From Candidatus Methylomirabilota bacterium (GTDB lineage: Bacteria > Methylomirabilota > Methylomirabilia > Rokubacteriales > CSP1-6), in the NCBI GenBank assembly GCA_035315345.1, contig DATFYA010000118.1, positions 1 through 34,374 of the forward strand: 34,374 nt of DNA, in the 5' to 3' direction. How positions within the stretch are numbered: position 1 is the first letter of the stretch; every line of letters starts with the position of its first letter. The position numbers and the translations under genes were made by a program. Positions 16,068 to 24,444 of this stretch are shown here, in pieces. The notes under the pieces were generated by a model, which worked only from the letters and a program-made list of their open reading frames with translations, had not been told where the DNA came from and ran no database searches.

Positions 16068-16197
16068 CCAGTTGCCCGCCGGGACCGCGAGAGGGGAACG
16101 CGTTGTCAGGACACGTGCGAGGCAGTTCGGATGAGCGCTTGCACAAAGGAGCCCAACTGCCAAACCGGAGTCTTCCACATTCAGGCGCTCTGAAGAA

Positions 16198-17787
16198 TCA
16201 TTCCCACTCGATGGTGCTGGGAGGCTTGGAGGAGATGTCGTAGACGACGCGGTTGACGCCCTGGACCTCGTTGATGATGCGGTTCGAGATCCGGCCGAGC
16301 AGGTCGTAGGGCAGGCGCGCCCAGTCTGCGGTCATGGCGTCCTGGCTCGTCACCGCCCGCAGGGCGATGACCTGGGCGTAGGTGCGGAAGTCGCCCATCA
16401 CGCCCACGGTCCGGACCGGCAGCAGCACCGCGAAGGCCTGCCAGACCTGGCGCTCGAGCCCGGCCTGGCGCACTTCATCCTGCACGATGGCGTCGGCCTC
16501 GCGCAGGAGCGCGAGGCGCTCCTCGGTCACCTCGCCGAGGACGCGGATGGCCAGGCCGGGGCCGGGGAACGGCTGCCGCCAGATGATCTCGGCCGGCAGG
16601 CCCAGGACCGCGCCTAGCTCGCGCACCTCGTCCTTGAATAGCTCTCGGAGGGGCTCGACGAGCTTGAAGCGCATGTTCGATGGCAGGCCGCCCACGTTGT
16701 GGTGGGTCTTGATGGTGGCCGACGGCCCCTTGAAGGAAACCGACTCGATGACGTCCGGGTAGAGCGTGCCCTGGGCCAGCCACGGGATGTGGCCCAGCTT
16801 CCGGGCCTCGTCCTCGAACACCGCGATGAACTCCGCCCCGATGGTCTTCCGCTTGACCTCCGGGTCCGTCACTCCGTCGAGTCGATCGATGAATCGCTTG
16901 CTTGCATCGACATGGATCAGTTTCATCTTGAATGTATCCCGGAACGTGCGGACGACACCCTCGACCTCACCCTTCCTGAGCAGGCCGTTGTCGACGAACA
17001 GGCACGTGAGCTGGTCGCCGACCGCCCGATGGATCAGCGCGGCGACCACCGACGAGTCGACGCCGCCCGACAGGGCGCACAGGACCGCGTCCTTCCCGAC
17101 CTGCCGTCGGATACCCTCGACCGCCGACTCCACGAACGACGGCATGGACCAGTCGCCGGTGGCGCCCGCGGCGTCGAGGAAGTTCTTCAGCACCGTCTTG
17201 CCCTGAGGCGTGTGGGCCACCTCGGGATGGAACTGCACCGCGAAGAGCCGGCGGGCCGGATCGGCCATCGCGGCCACCGGGCAGTTGTCGGTGGCGGCCA
17301 GGCTTTTGAACCCGGGCGGCGGCTTCAGCACCGTGTCGCCGTGGCTCATCCACACCGTCACGAGTCCATCGGCTTCGGGCTCCACGCCGCCCAGCAATCC
17401 GGCGCGACTCAGCAGCCGCAGGTGGGCCTTGCCGTACTCCCGGCGCTCGGCCGGCACGACGTGGCCGCCCATGAGATATCCCATCGCCTGCATGCCGTAG
17501 CAGATGCCGAGCGTGGGGATCCCGGACTCCAGCAGGCGCTTGTCCGGCAGCGGGGCGTCGTCCTCGTAGACGCTGGACGGCCCACCGGAGAGGACGAGCC
17601 CGGTGTAGCTTCCGGCGAGCACTCGCTCGACCGGCTCGGTGCACGGCAGGATCTCGGAGTAGACGCCCAGCTCCCGAATGCGGCGTGCGATCAGCTGGGT
17701 GTACTGGCCGCCGAAGTCGAGGATCGCGATCTTCTGAGTCGTCACGGAGCCGGCTTTCTGAGTCGTCGTGGGCGATTTACTCCACAT
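16198..17787 (-). CDS. guaA: GMP synthase (glutamine-hydrolysing)
   Basis: 529 residues from the ATG at 17787, the normal size. The N-terminal class I glutamine amidotransferase has [14 protein letters not shown], the nucleophile C96 in [12 protein letters not shown], and FHPEVAHT carrying the His and Glu of the triad. The ATP-pyrophosphatase domain has the P-loop [15 protein letters not shown], and the C-terminal dimerisation domain has [16 protein letters not shown], ending IEWE. It converts XMP plus glutamine and ATP to GMP. The start is uncertain: a GTG at 17745 would give [14 protein letters not shown] 12-base direct repeat (TTCTGAGTCGTC at 17732-17743 and 17756-17767) duplicates TTQK around the start. 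It follows guaB by 80 bp. Confidence 0.96.
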   Translation of the reverse strand: MWSKSPTTTQKAGSVTTQKIAILDFGGQYTQLIARRIRELGVYSEILPCTEPVERVLAGSYTGLVLSGGPSSVYEDDAPLPDKRLLESGIPTLGICYGMQAMGYLMGGHVVPAERREYGKAHLRLLSRAGLLGGVEPEADGLVTVWMSHGDTVLKPPPGFKSLAATDNCPVAAMADPARRLFAVQFHPEVAHTPQGKTVLKNFLDAAGATGDWSMPSFVESAVEGIRRQVGKDAVLCALSGGVDSSVVAALIHRAVGDQLTCLFVDNGLLRKGEVEGVVRTFRDTFKMKLIHVDASKRFIDRLDGVTDPEVKRKTIGAEFIAVFEDEARKLGHIPWLAQGTLYPDVIESVSFKGPSATIKTHHNVGGLPSNMRFKLVEPLRELFKDEVRELGAVLGLPAEIIWRQPFPGPGLAIRVLGEVTEERLALLREADAIVQDEVRQAGLERQVWQAFAVLLPVRTVGVMGDFRTYAQVIALRAVTSQDAMTADWARLPYDLLGRISNRIINEVQGVNRVVYDISSKPPSTIEWE

Positions 17788-17790
17788 GAC

Positions 17791-17830
17791 GGTAAGGCCT
17801 CTTCGGGCCTCCGGCCCTCATCGGGGCGCC
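17791..17830 (-). promoter_or_regulatory. Structured leader element between guaB and guaA (shared with dnaE)
   Basis: In the transcript, CGCCCCGATGAG is followed by GGGCC-GGA-GGCCC, then GAAGA, GGCCT and TACC, and after 3 more bases the guaA ATG at 17787. The alternative stems are GGGCC/GGCCC (17817-17813 with 17809-17805) and AGGCC/GGCCT (17810-17806 with 17799-17795). They share one arm. The second stem covers the region where a ribosome-binding site would lie. No Shine-Dalgarno sequence is seen. Confidence 0.5.
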
Positions 17831-17867
17831 CGGGCCAACCGGCCACGTCTATCCGCGTCGTGGGGCC

Positions 17868-19028
17868 CTAGCGAGGGGTGCCCAGCTTCTGGGCGCGCTG
17901 GAAGACCTTGCCCTCGGTCTTGATCGAGGGCGCGATGATCAGCTCGGTCTGCTGGAGCTCGCGAACGTTCATGGCGCCCACCGAGCCCATGCAGGTCCGG
18001 ATGGCGCCCACGAGGTTCAGGGTGCCGTCCTCGGTGAAGGCGGGCCCGAACAGGATCTGCTCGAGCGGCCCCGCGATGCCCACCCGGATGCGCGTGCCGC
18101 GCGGCAGGTTCGAGTGCGGCGTCGCCATGCCCCAGTGATAGCCGCGGCCCGGAGCTTCCTTGGCCCGCGCGAACGCGGAGCCGATCATGACCGCGTCGGC
18201 ACCGGACGCCAGGGCCTTGCAGATGTCGCCGCCGGTGGTCATGCCCCCGTCCGTGATGATCGGCACGTAGCGGCCGGTCTTCTTGTAGTAGAAGTCGCGC
18301 GCGGCGGCCGAGTCGGCGGTGGCGGTCACCTGCGGCACGCCCAGGCCGAGCACCTCGCGGCTCGTGCACGCCGCGCCGGGCCCCACTCCGATCAGCAGCG
18401 CGTCGACGCCACAGTCCATCAGCTCGAGGCAGGCCTCGTAGGTGACGACGTTGCCGATGATGAGCGGGATCGACAGGTGCTTCTTGAGGCTGCGCAGGTC
18501 GACCGGCGTGTACTCGCTGGCGATGTGCCGCGCGGTGGTGACGGTGGACTGCACCACGAAGAAGTCGGCGCCCGCCTCCTCCGCGATCTTGGCGAAGCGC
18601 TCGGCGCGCTGCGGGATTGAGGAGACCAGCACCGGGCCGCCGCCCTTCTTGATCTCGCTGATGCGCTTGTGGATCAGCTCTTCCTTGATGGGCTCGCTGT
18701 AGATGCCCTGGATGATCTTGGTGGCTTCTTCCAGGCTGGCGGAGGTGATGCGATCGAGCACGACGTCGGGATTGTCGTAGCGGGAGAAGATGCCCTCGAG
18801 GTTGAGCACCGCGAGGCCACCCACCCGCCCCATCTCGATGGCGAACGACGGGCTCACCACCCCGTCCATGGCCGCCGCGATGATCGGGATCGGGAAGCGA
18901 TGGCCGCACAGCTCCCAGGAGATGTCCACCTCGCTGGGATTGATGGTCAGGGCGCCGGGAACCAGCGCAATGTCATCGAAGCCGTACGCCGCCCGGGCCT
19001 TCCGGCCCCGCCCGACCCACATGCCCAT
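17868..19028 (-). CDS. IMP dehydrogenase family protein without CBS domains (GuaB3-like)
   Basis: 386 residues, ATG with a strong AGGAGG site 8 nt upstream. The IMPDH TIM barrel is complete: IPIIAAAMDGVVSPSFAIEM, the catalytic loop GVGPGAACTSREVLGLGVPQ with C221, and ITDGGMTTGGDICKALASGA for phosphate binding. Canonical IMPDH (about 490 residues) has a CBS pair inserted after the N-terminal barrel strands. Here the chain runs straight through without it. This matches the GuaB3/IMP_DH_rel group. The usual reaction is IMP to XMP with NAD+, and the adjacent guaA supports this. GMP-reductase activity cannot be excluded from sequence. It has its own near-consensus promoter and a ~100-nt leader. 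Confidence 0.88.
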   Translation of the reverse strand: MGMWVGRGRKARAAYGFDDIALVPGALTINPSEVDISWELCGHRFPIPIIAAAMDGVVSPSFAIEMGRVGGLAVLNLEGIFSRYDNPDVVLDRITSASLEEATKIIQGIYSEPIKEELIHKRISEIKKGGGPVLVSSIPQRAERFAKIAEEAGADFFVVQSTVTTARHIASEYTPVDLRSLKKHLSIPLIIGNVVTYEACLELMDCGVDALLIGVGPGAACTSREVLGLGVPQVTATADSAAARDFYYKKTGRYVPIITDGGMTTGGDICKALASGADAVMIGSAFARAKEAPGRGYHWGMATPHSNLPRGTRIRVGIAGPLEQILFGPAFTEDGTLNLVGAIRTCMGSVGAMNVRELQQTELIIAPSIKTEGKVFQRAQKLGTPR

Positions 19029-19136
19029 ACGCCCCGCCTCCTGGCCTCACCCGGCCTCGGCCTGGCCCCCGCTTGCCGGCCACCAGACCCCGTATGTAGA
19101 GAACCGCCCGCCGTGACCTACCGTATTTAGGGGTGC

Positions 19137-19166
19137 AGTATACGAGCGCGCGCCGTCGGGTGTCAA
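19137..19166 (-). promoter_or_regulatory. Strong sigma70-type promoter for guaB-guaA
   Basis: On the - strand: TTGACA (19166-19161), an 18-bp spacer, TATACT (19142-19137). Both boxes are at or near consensus. Transcription should start near 19130, leaving a ~100-nt leader. That leader can pair CCCC with GGGG and GTAG with CTAC around a GC-rich loop; it does not match a purine riboswitch that I can recognise. Confidence 0.82.
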
Positions 19167-19171
19167 CGGGG

Positions 19172-19951
19172 TCACGCCGAGGGAGTCGGGTGCGCACGCT
19201 CCCAGAGGATGCGCAGGCCTTCCAGCTTGAGGTCCGGATTGACGAACTGGAGGCACTGCACCACCTCACGCATCTGCCCCACCAGGCCTCCGGTGCCGAC
19301 CACCCGGACGTCGCTCTCCATCTCGCGGCGCATGCGCTCCACGAGCCCGTCCACCAGCCCGGCCCACCCGTAGATCATCCCCGACTGGATGTTGCTCACG
19401 GTATGGCGGCCGATGGCGTCCTTCGGCCGCACCAGCTCCACGCGCACCAGCCGCGCCGCGCGCGAGACGAGCGCCTCCGCCGCGGTGTTGATGCCGGGGG
19501 CGATGGCGCCGCCGATGAACTCGCCGCGGCGGTTCACGCAGTCGAACCGGGTGGCGGTGCCGAAGTCCACCACGATGAGCGGCGTGCCGTAGAGCGCGAC
19601 GCCCGCCACGCAGCTGACCACGCGGTCCGCGCCCACCTCCCGCGGCACGTCCACGTTGAGCGGCAGGTCCGCGGTGACCCCCGGCTCCACGGTGAGTGGG
19701 CTCACCCCGAAGTAGCGGTCGCACATCCACTCCAGCGCCTGCTGGATCGGCGGCACCACGTTGGAGATCGCCACGCCGGTGATGTGGTGCTGCTCGATCC
19801 CGCGGGTGGCGAGGAGCGTCTGGATGAACACGCCCCACTCGTCGGCGGTCTGCTCGCGCCGCGTGGTCAGGCGCCAGGACGCGCGCAGCTGTCCTCCCTC
19901 GTAGATGCCGAGCGAGGTGTTGGTGTTGCCGACGTCAATGACCAGCAGCAT
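19172..19951 (-). CDS. coaX: Type III pantothenate kinase
   Basis: 259 residues from the ATG at 19951; the frame is open upstream, but the conserved protein begins MLLVIDVGNTNTSLGIYEGG. It belongs to the ASKHA superfamily. DVGNTNTS (residues 6-13) is the phosphate-1 motif, VDFGTATRFDCV carries the second catalytic Asp, GGAIAPGINTAAEAL follows, and VVGTGGLVGQM is the adenosine motif. It phosphorylates pantothenate, the first step of CoA synthesis, in the cytosol. Unlike type I PanK, this form is usually not feedback-inhibited by CoA. Its start overlaps the birA 3' end by 17 bp, a common birA-coaX pairing. Confidence 0.95.
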   Translation of the reverse strand: MLLVIDVGNTNTSLGIYEGGQLRASWRLTTRREQTADEWGVFIQTLLATRGIEQHHITGVAISNVVPPIQQALEWMCDRYFGVSPLTVEPGVTADLPLNVDVPREVGADRVVSCVAGVALYGTPLIVVDFGTATRFDCVNRRGEFIGGAIAPGINTAAEALVSRAARLVRVELVRPKDAIGRHTVSNIQSGMIYGWAGLVDGLVERMRREMESDVRVVGTGGLVGQMREVVQCLQFVNPDLKLEGLRILWERAHPTPSA

Positions 19952-20696
19952 GGGCCGCCACCTCCTCCGCCGCTCCCCCCGAGACCACCGGCACGAGCCG
20001 GCCGTCCGCCGCGCGGGCGAGCAGGACTCCATCGTCTCTCACGTCTTCTCCCGCGCCGAGGGTGCCGTCGGGCAGTCGCACGATCTGCCCCGGCAGCCGC
20101 GCGTGCCCGAGCCACGCGCTCCGCAGCGCCGCGAAGCCGCCGGTCTGCCACATCGCGTAGCGTCGCTCGAGCTGCGCCAGCAGCGCGCTCAGCATCGCGT
20201 CGCGATCGTGGACGCGCCCGGTGACGAGGCGCAGCGACGTCGCTCGATCGGCCAGCGCCGGCGGAAACCGCGTCTGGTTCAGGTTCATCCCGATTCCCAG
20301 GATCACGTGCTGCAGGCCGGCCGCCCCGCCCGCGCCCGCGCGGCCGGACGCGGCCTCGGCGAGGATGCCGCAGACCTTGCGATCGTCGACGAGCAGATCG
20401 TTGGGCCACCGGATGCGCGCGGTGAGGCCGGCGGTCGCGAGGGCGTCGGCGACGGCGAGGCCGGCCACGAGGGAGAGCTGCGGGGCCGCCGCGGGCGACG
20501 CCGACGGGCGCAGCAGCACCGAGACGAGCAGGCTCTCCCCGGGCTCGTCCCACCACTCGTGGCCGCGTTGCCCGCGGCCGGCGCGCTGGTGACGGGCCGT
20601 GACCACGGTGCCCTCGGGCGCGCCCTCCGCGGCCAGACGCTGCGCCTCGGTCTGGGTGGAGTCGACGCTGTCCAGCGCGTGGAGCCCGAACTGCAC
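19935..20696 (-). CDS. birA: Biotin-[acetyl-CoA-carboxylase] ligase (monofunctional)
   Basis: 253 residues with a GTG start, 16 nt after valS. The catalytic domain is complete: VDSTQTEAQRLAAEG, the biotinyl-AMP loop AGRGQRGHEWWDEPGE (about residues 39-54), RWPNDLLV (96-103) and RKVCGILAEA, then a C-terminal SH3-like part (LPDGTLGAGEDVRDDGVLLA). The N-terminal helix-turn-helix of E. coli BirA is missing, so it should ligate biotin to AccB without acting as the biotin-operon repressor. Residues 105-120 (EAASGRAGAGGAAG) are a low-complexity insertion. Confidence 0.93.
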   Translation of the reverse strand: MQFGLHALDSVDSTQTEAQRLAAEGAPEGTVVTARHQRAGRGQRGHEWWDEPGESLLVSVLLRPSASPAAAPQLSLVAGLAVADALATAGLTARIRWPNDLLVDDRKVCGILAEAASGRAGAGGAAGLQHVILGIGMNLNQTRFPPALADRATSLRLVTGRVHDRDAMLSALLAQLERRYAMWQTGGFAALRSAWLGHARLPGQIVRLPDGTLGAGEDVRDDGVLLARAADGRLVPVVSGGAAEEVAAHAAGH

Positions 20697-20712
20697 GACC
20701 GTCTCCCGGCCG

Positions 20713-23346
20713 CTACTCGAGGGCGGCGAGGCTCGAGGTCAGCTTCTGCTCGATCTGGCGCTGCTCGGCCAGGCGGATGCGCTCGCGCTCGACGACCTCG
20801 GCGGGCGCGCGCTCGACGAAATCGGCGCGGCCCAGCTTGCCCTCGAGGAAGGCGATCTCCTTGCGCGCCCGCTCCACCTCCTTGCGCAGTCGCTGCCGCT
20901 CGGCGTCGAAGTCGACCACGCCCTCCAGCCGCACGAACACGTCGCCGCTCGGGGTGGTGGCGGTCGCCGAGCTGGGCGGACGGGTCGCGTCGGGGGACAC
21001 CGTGACCCCGGCGCGGGCCAGGCTGCCGATGATCGCCGCGGCCTGCTCGAGCGCCGCCGTCACTTCGGGCCCCCCCGGCCGCACCAGGACCTCGAGCTGC
21101 ACCGCGGGGGAGATCCGGCTCTCGCTGCGCACCGTACGGATCGCGCTCACCACGTCGAGCACCGGGGCCATGAGACGCTCCGCCTCCGGATCGCGTCCCT
21201 TGCGCGACGCCTTCGGGAAGGGCGCGATCATGATCGAGCGCGCGGCGGTCGGGTCGCCCTCGTGGGGCAGCCGCTGCCAGAGCTCCTCCGAGATGAACGG
21301 CATGAAGGGGTGGAGCAGGCGCAGGGTGGTCTCGAGCGTCTCCACCAGGGTGCGCTGGGTGCACGCCCTCGCGGCGGGGCTCTCGGGCTGGTAGAGGCTC
21401 CGCTTGGCGATCTCCAGATACCAGTCGCAGTACTCGTGCCAGAGGAACTGGTAGACCGCGGAGGCCGCGTCGTTGAAGCGGTAGGTGTCGATGGCCTTCC
21501 GCACCCGCGCGGTGGTCTCGGTGAGCCGGCTCACGATCCAGCGGTCGGCCACCGACGGGGCGCCGCGCCGGGCGAGATCGGGATCGTAGCCCTCCAGGTT
21601 CGTCAGCACCAGCCGGGCCGCGTTCCAGATCTTGTTGGCGAAGTTCCGGTAGCCCTCGATGCGCTCCTCGGACAGGCGGATGTCGCGGCCCTGCGCCGCG
21701 AGGGCGGCGAGCGTGAACCGGAACGCGTCGGTCCCGTACTTGTCCATCACGTGAAGGGGATCGACCACGTTGCCCTTGGACTTCGACATCTTCTGGCCCT
21801 CGGCGTCGCGGACCAGCGCGTGGATGTAGACGTGGCGAAACGGCACGTCGCCCATGAACTTGAGGCCGAGCATCGCCATCCGGGCCACCCAGAAGAACAG
21901 GATGTCGAAGCCGGTCGACAGCACCGAAGTCGGATAGAACACCCCGAGCTCGGGCGTGGACTCGGGCCACCCGAGGGTGGAGAAGGGCCAGAGCCCGGAC
22001 GAGAACCACGTGTCGAGCACGTCGGTGTCCTGCCGCAGCGGCCCGCCGCACTGCGGGCACTCGCGGAGATCGGTGCGGGACACGTGCATGCTGCCGTCGC
22101 GGTCGCAGTACCACACCGGGATGCGGTGCCCCCACCACAGCTGCCGCGAGATGGCCCAGTCGCGGATGTTCTCCATCCAGTGGAAGTAGGTCTTCTTCCA
22201 CACGCGCGGGATGATCTTGATCTTGTCCGAGCGCACCGCCTTGATGGCCGGCTCGGCCAGCGGCTTCATGCGCACGTACCACTGCTTGGAGACGAGCGGC
22301 TCGACCACCGTCCGGCAGCGGTAGCACACCCCCACCGAGTGCCGGTAGGGCTCGATGCGGTCGATGAGCCCGAGAGCCTGCATGTCCTCGACGATGCGCT
22401 TGCGCGTCTCGAAGCGGTCGAGGCCCGCGTACTTGCCGGCCAGCGCGGTCATCTTGCCGTCGAAGCCGATGACGCTGCGGATCGGGAGGTCGTGGCGCTT
22501 GCCGATCTCGAAGTCGGTGGGATCGTGACCCGGCGTGACCTTGATGACCCCGGTGCCGAATTTTGGGTCGACCGCGCTGTCGGCGACCACCCGGAGCGTG
22601 ATGGTCCCCTCCACCGAGGGCACCTCGAGCGTCTTGCCCACGTACTTCTTGTAGCGCTTGTCCTGAGGATGCACCGCGACCGCGGTGTCGCCGAGCTTCG
22701 TCTCGGGGCGCACGGTGCCGAGGGTCAGCGGCCCGTACTTGATGTAGACGAACTCGGCGTCCTGCTCCTCGCGCTCGACCTCGAGATCGGAGAGCACGGT
22801 CTGGCAGCGCGGGCACCAGTTGACGATGTAGTCGCCCTGGTAGATCAGCCCCTCCTCCCAGAGGCGGACGAACACCTCGCGCACCGCCGCCGACAGCCCC
22901 GGATCCATCGTGAACCGCTCGCGGGCCCAGTCGCAGGAGGCGCCGAGGCGCTTGAGCTGGCGGATGATGGTGCCGCCGGACTCCTCCCTCCACTGCCACA
23001 CCCGGGCCACGAAAGCCTCCCGCCCGAGGTCCTCCTTGGTCTTGCCTTCCTTCTCGAGCTGCCGCTCGACGACGTACTGGGTCGCAATGCCCGCGTGATC
23101 GGTGCCGGGCATCCAGAGCGTGTTGTAGCCGTCCATCCGCTTGTAGCGGATGAGCACGTCCTGCAGGGTGTTGTTGAGCGCGTGTCCGAGATGGAGCGAG
23201 CCGGTCACGTTGGGCGGCGGGATGACGATGCAGTACGGCTTCCTGGGCGAATCGACGTCGGCGTGGAAGTAGCCCCGCTCTTCCCAGACGGCGTACCAGT
23301 GAGGCTCGACGCGCGTCGGATCGTAGCGGTCCGCGATTTCGCTCAT
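20713..23346 (-). CDS. valS: Valyl-tRNA synthetase
   Basis: An 877-residue class I aminoacyl-tRNA synthetase of normal bacterial size. The HIGH box is IPPPNVTGSLHLGHALNNT (about residues 43-60) and the KMSKS box is EGQKMSKSKGNVVDP (KMSKS at 519-523). The editing (CP1) domain lies between, with GTDHAGIATQ upstream of it. Zinc-binding-type Cys pairs are seen (WCPRCQ, CPQCGG). The C-terminal coiled coil (DFDAERQRLRKEVERARKE) is typical of ValRS and distinguishes it from IleRS. It charges tRNA-Val and hydrolyses misacylated Thr-tRNA. The upstream secreted-protein gene ends 9 nt before it. Confidence 0.97.
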   Translation of the reverse strand: MSEIADRYDPTRVEPHWYAVWEERGYFHADVDSPRKPYCIVIPPPNVTGSLHLGHALNNTLQDVLIRYKRMDGYNTLWMPGTDHAGIATQYVVERQLEKEGKTKEDLGREAFVARVWQWREESGGTIIRQLKRLGASCDWARERFTMDPGLSAAVREVFVRLWEEGLIYQGDYIVNWCPRCQTVLSDLEVEREEQDAEFVYIKYGPLTLGTVRPETKLGDTAVAVHPQDKRYKKYVGKTLEVPSVEGTITLRVVADSAVDPKFGTGVIKVTPGHDPTDFEIGKRHDLPIRSVIGFDGKMTALAGKYAGLDRFETRKRIVEDMQALGLIDRIEPYRHSVGVCYRCRTVVEPLVSKQWYVRMKPLAEPAIKAVRSDKIKIIPRVWKKTYFHWMENIRDWAISRQLWWGHRIPVWYCDRDGSMHVSRTDLRECPQCGGPLRQDTDVLDTWFSSGLWPFSTLGWPESTPELGVFYPTSVLSTGFDILFFWVARMAMLGLKFMGDVPFRHVYIHALVRDAEGQKMSKSKGNVVDPLHVMDKYGTDAFRFTLAALAAQGRDIRLSEERIEGYRNFANKIWNAARLVLTNLEGYDPDLARRGAPSVADRWIVSRLTETTARVRKAIDTYRFNDAASAVYQFLWHEYCDWYLEIAKRSLYQPESPAARACTQRTLVETLETTLRLLHPFMPFISEELWQRLPHEGDPTAARSIMIAPFPKASRKGRDPEAERLMAPVLDVVSAIRTVRSESRISPAVQLEVLVRPGGPEVTAALEQAAAIIGSLARAGVTVSPDATRPPSSATATTPSGDVFVRLEGVVDFDAERQRLRKEVERARKEIAFLEGKLGRADFVERAPAEVVERERIRLAEQRQIEQKLTSSLAALE

Positions 23347-23355
23347 GTTATCGCG

Positions 23356-24420
23356 TCATTCTAACACGGGCCGTGCGCCGCTCACCCGCCACCCCGCGGG
23401 ACTCCGCGTCCAGGACAGCGCCCACGGGACGCGACGGCCGTCTCGCACCTCGGTCGCGGCCATCGTCACCGGGCCGCGCGAGCCCGCCGGACCGATCTGC
23501 TCGCACACCGGCTCGGCCACGAGGACCGCGGGCAGGCGCGCGCGCACCGCCGCCGCGGGAACGAGCCGCGCCACCGCGCGCGCGTCGGCGCTTTCGATGG
23601 CGCGGAACAACGCGTCGGCCGCCACGCCCAGATCGCGCCGCCACGTGTTGGTGACCTGCCGTCGGGTCACCGCGAGACCGCCATCGGCGGCGAGCCGGTA
23701 GTGATCTTCCTGCTCCATCTGATCGGCGCAGCCCGGCTTCCAGCCCGGGTAGTGCGGCTGATAGCGCACCACCAGCTCACCCGGCTGCGTGCGCCACTCG
23801 GTGACCGTGAGCCCGTCCTCCGCCGTGCTCCAGGCGCGCTCCACCCGATCCGGCTCGCGCGCCCGCCACAGCTCGCCGTGCAGCGTGCGCACCCCGTGCG
23901 CGGTCGGCGGGCCGCCCCACAGCGCGAGCACCCGCACCACCCGATCCGGCCCGGCCGGCCACACCTGCGCGTCGAGGAGCCCGTCGTGCGTGGAGGCGGC
24001 GGCGAGCGCAGCGTCCCGGCCGCTGCCCACGAAGAGGCGCAGCGAGCCGGAGCCCTCCACGCCGACGAGGCTGTAGAGTCCCACCGTCACCGAGACGCGG
24101 CGCCCCGCAGCGGGGATGCGGACCACGCGGAGGGTCGCGCCGCCCCAGGCGTCCATCAGGGCGTCGAGCCGCTCGCGGATGAACACGACCGAGGAGAAGG
24201 GCTCGTCGCCGCGTAGGCTGTCGAGCACCTCGGCGTCGACCAGCTCGTACAGATCGCGCACCGCCCGCTCGCGGGCCGGGGCGTCCGTCGCGGTCACGAG
24301 CTGCTCGCGGGCGACCGCGCGGAAGCGGTCGAGCCGATCCGGCGCGGCGCCGAGGCGGGCCGGGGCGAGCGCGAGGAGCAGAGCGATCGCGAGCGTCCCG
24401 CCGATTCGCCGCCCGGTCAT
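23356..24420 (-). CDS. Secreted protein of unknown function
   Basis: 354 residues from the ATG at 24420, chosen because it directly precedes a good signal peptide (TGRRIGGTLAIALLLALAPA, cleavage near ARLGAA). The mature N-terminal ~60 residues are helical and charged (RFRAVAREQLVTATDAP, RDLYELVDAEVLDSL). The rest alternates short strands with turns and includes YQPHYPGWKPGCADQMEQED, which holds one of only two Cys in the mature chain (the second is in AEPVCEQIG), possibly a disulfide. There are no membrane helices, lipobox or recognised domain. It is divergent from the LPS-export gene (24 bp apart) and upstream of valS. The envelope location is supported; function is unknown. Confidence 0.72.
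   Translation of the reverse strand: MTGRRIGGTLAIALLLALAPARLGAAPDRLDRFRAVAREQLVTATDAPARERAVRDLYELVDAEVLDSLRGDEPFSSVVFIRERLDALMDAWGGATLRVVRIPAAGRRVSVTVGLYSLVGVEGSGSLRLFVGSGRDAALAAASTHDGLLDAQVWPAGPDRVVRVLALWGGPPTAHGVRTLHGELWRAREPDRVERAWSTAEDGLTVTEWRTQPGELVVRYQPHYPGWKPGCADQMEQEDHYRLAADGGLAVTRRQVTNTWRRDLGVAADALFRAIESADARAVARLVPAAAVRARLPAVLVAEPVCEQIGPAGSRGPVTMAATEVRDGRRVPWALSWTRSPAGWRVSGARPVLE
23358..23366 (-). promoter_or_regulatory. Extended -10 box close to valS start
   Basis: On the - strand: TGTTAGAAT, a TGn-extended -10 whose last base lies 11 nt before the valS ATG. No good -35 is present. It overlaps the stop codon of the upstream gene. If used, the valS leader would be only about 5 nt. 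Confidence 0.4.
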
Positions 24421-24430
24421 GGCGCTAGCG

Positions 24431-24436
24431 TACAAT
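24431..24436 (+). promoter_or_regulatory. Near-perfect -10 box 8 nt before lptFG
   Basis: TACAAT at 24431-24436, with the ATG at 24445. No -35 match is seen at 16-18 bp spacing. The position implies a leaderless or near-leaderless transcript, as for the small genes near 1215-1647. Confidence 0.45.
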
Positions 24437-24444
24437 GGGGCGGC

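Larger units (their letters stand above)
15895..16197. other. 303-bp intergenic region between guaA and dnaE
   Basis: It holds the dnaE ribosome-binding site (AAGGA), a hairpin leader element (15929-15969) and a 3 x 42-bp tandem repeat (15942-16067). Right after the guaA stop is a small stem, TTCAG/CTGAA in the transcript, without a T-tract. From 16068 to about 16180 I see no convincing promoter, RNA gene or coding frame. An open frame at 15904-16146 (-) exists only because the repeat period is a multiple of three. Confidence 0.7.

Noticed and set aside
15904-16146. An 80-codon open frame on the - strand encoding a 14-residue repeat (DPDAPMSAAGRDMR)
   Set aside because: It is a by-product of the 42-bp tandem repeat, whose period is a multiple of three. 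It starts at TTG with no ribosome-binding site and has no conserved features.
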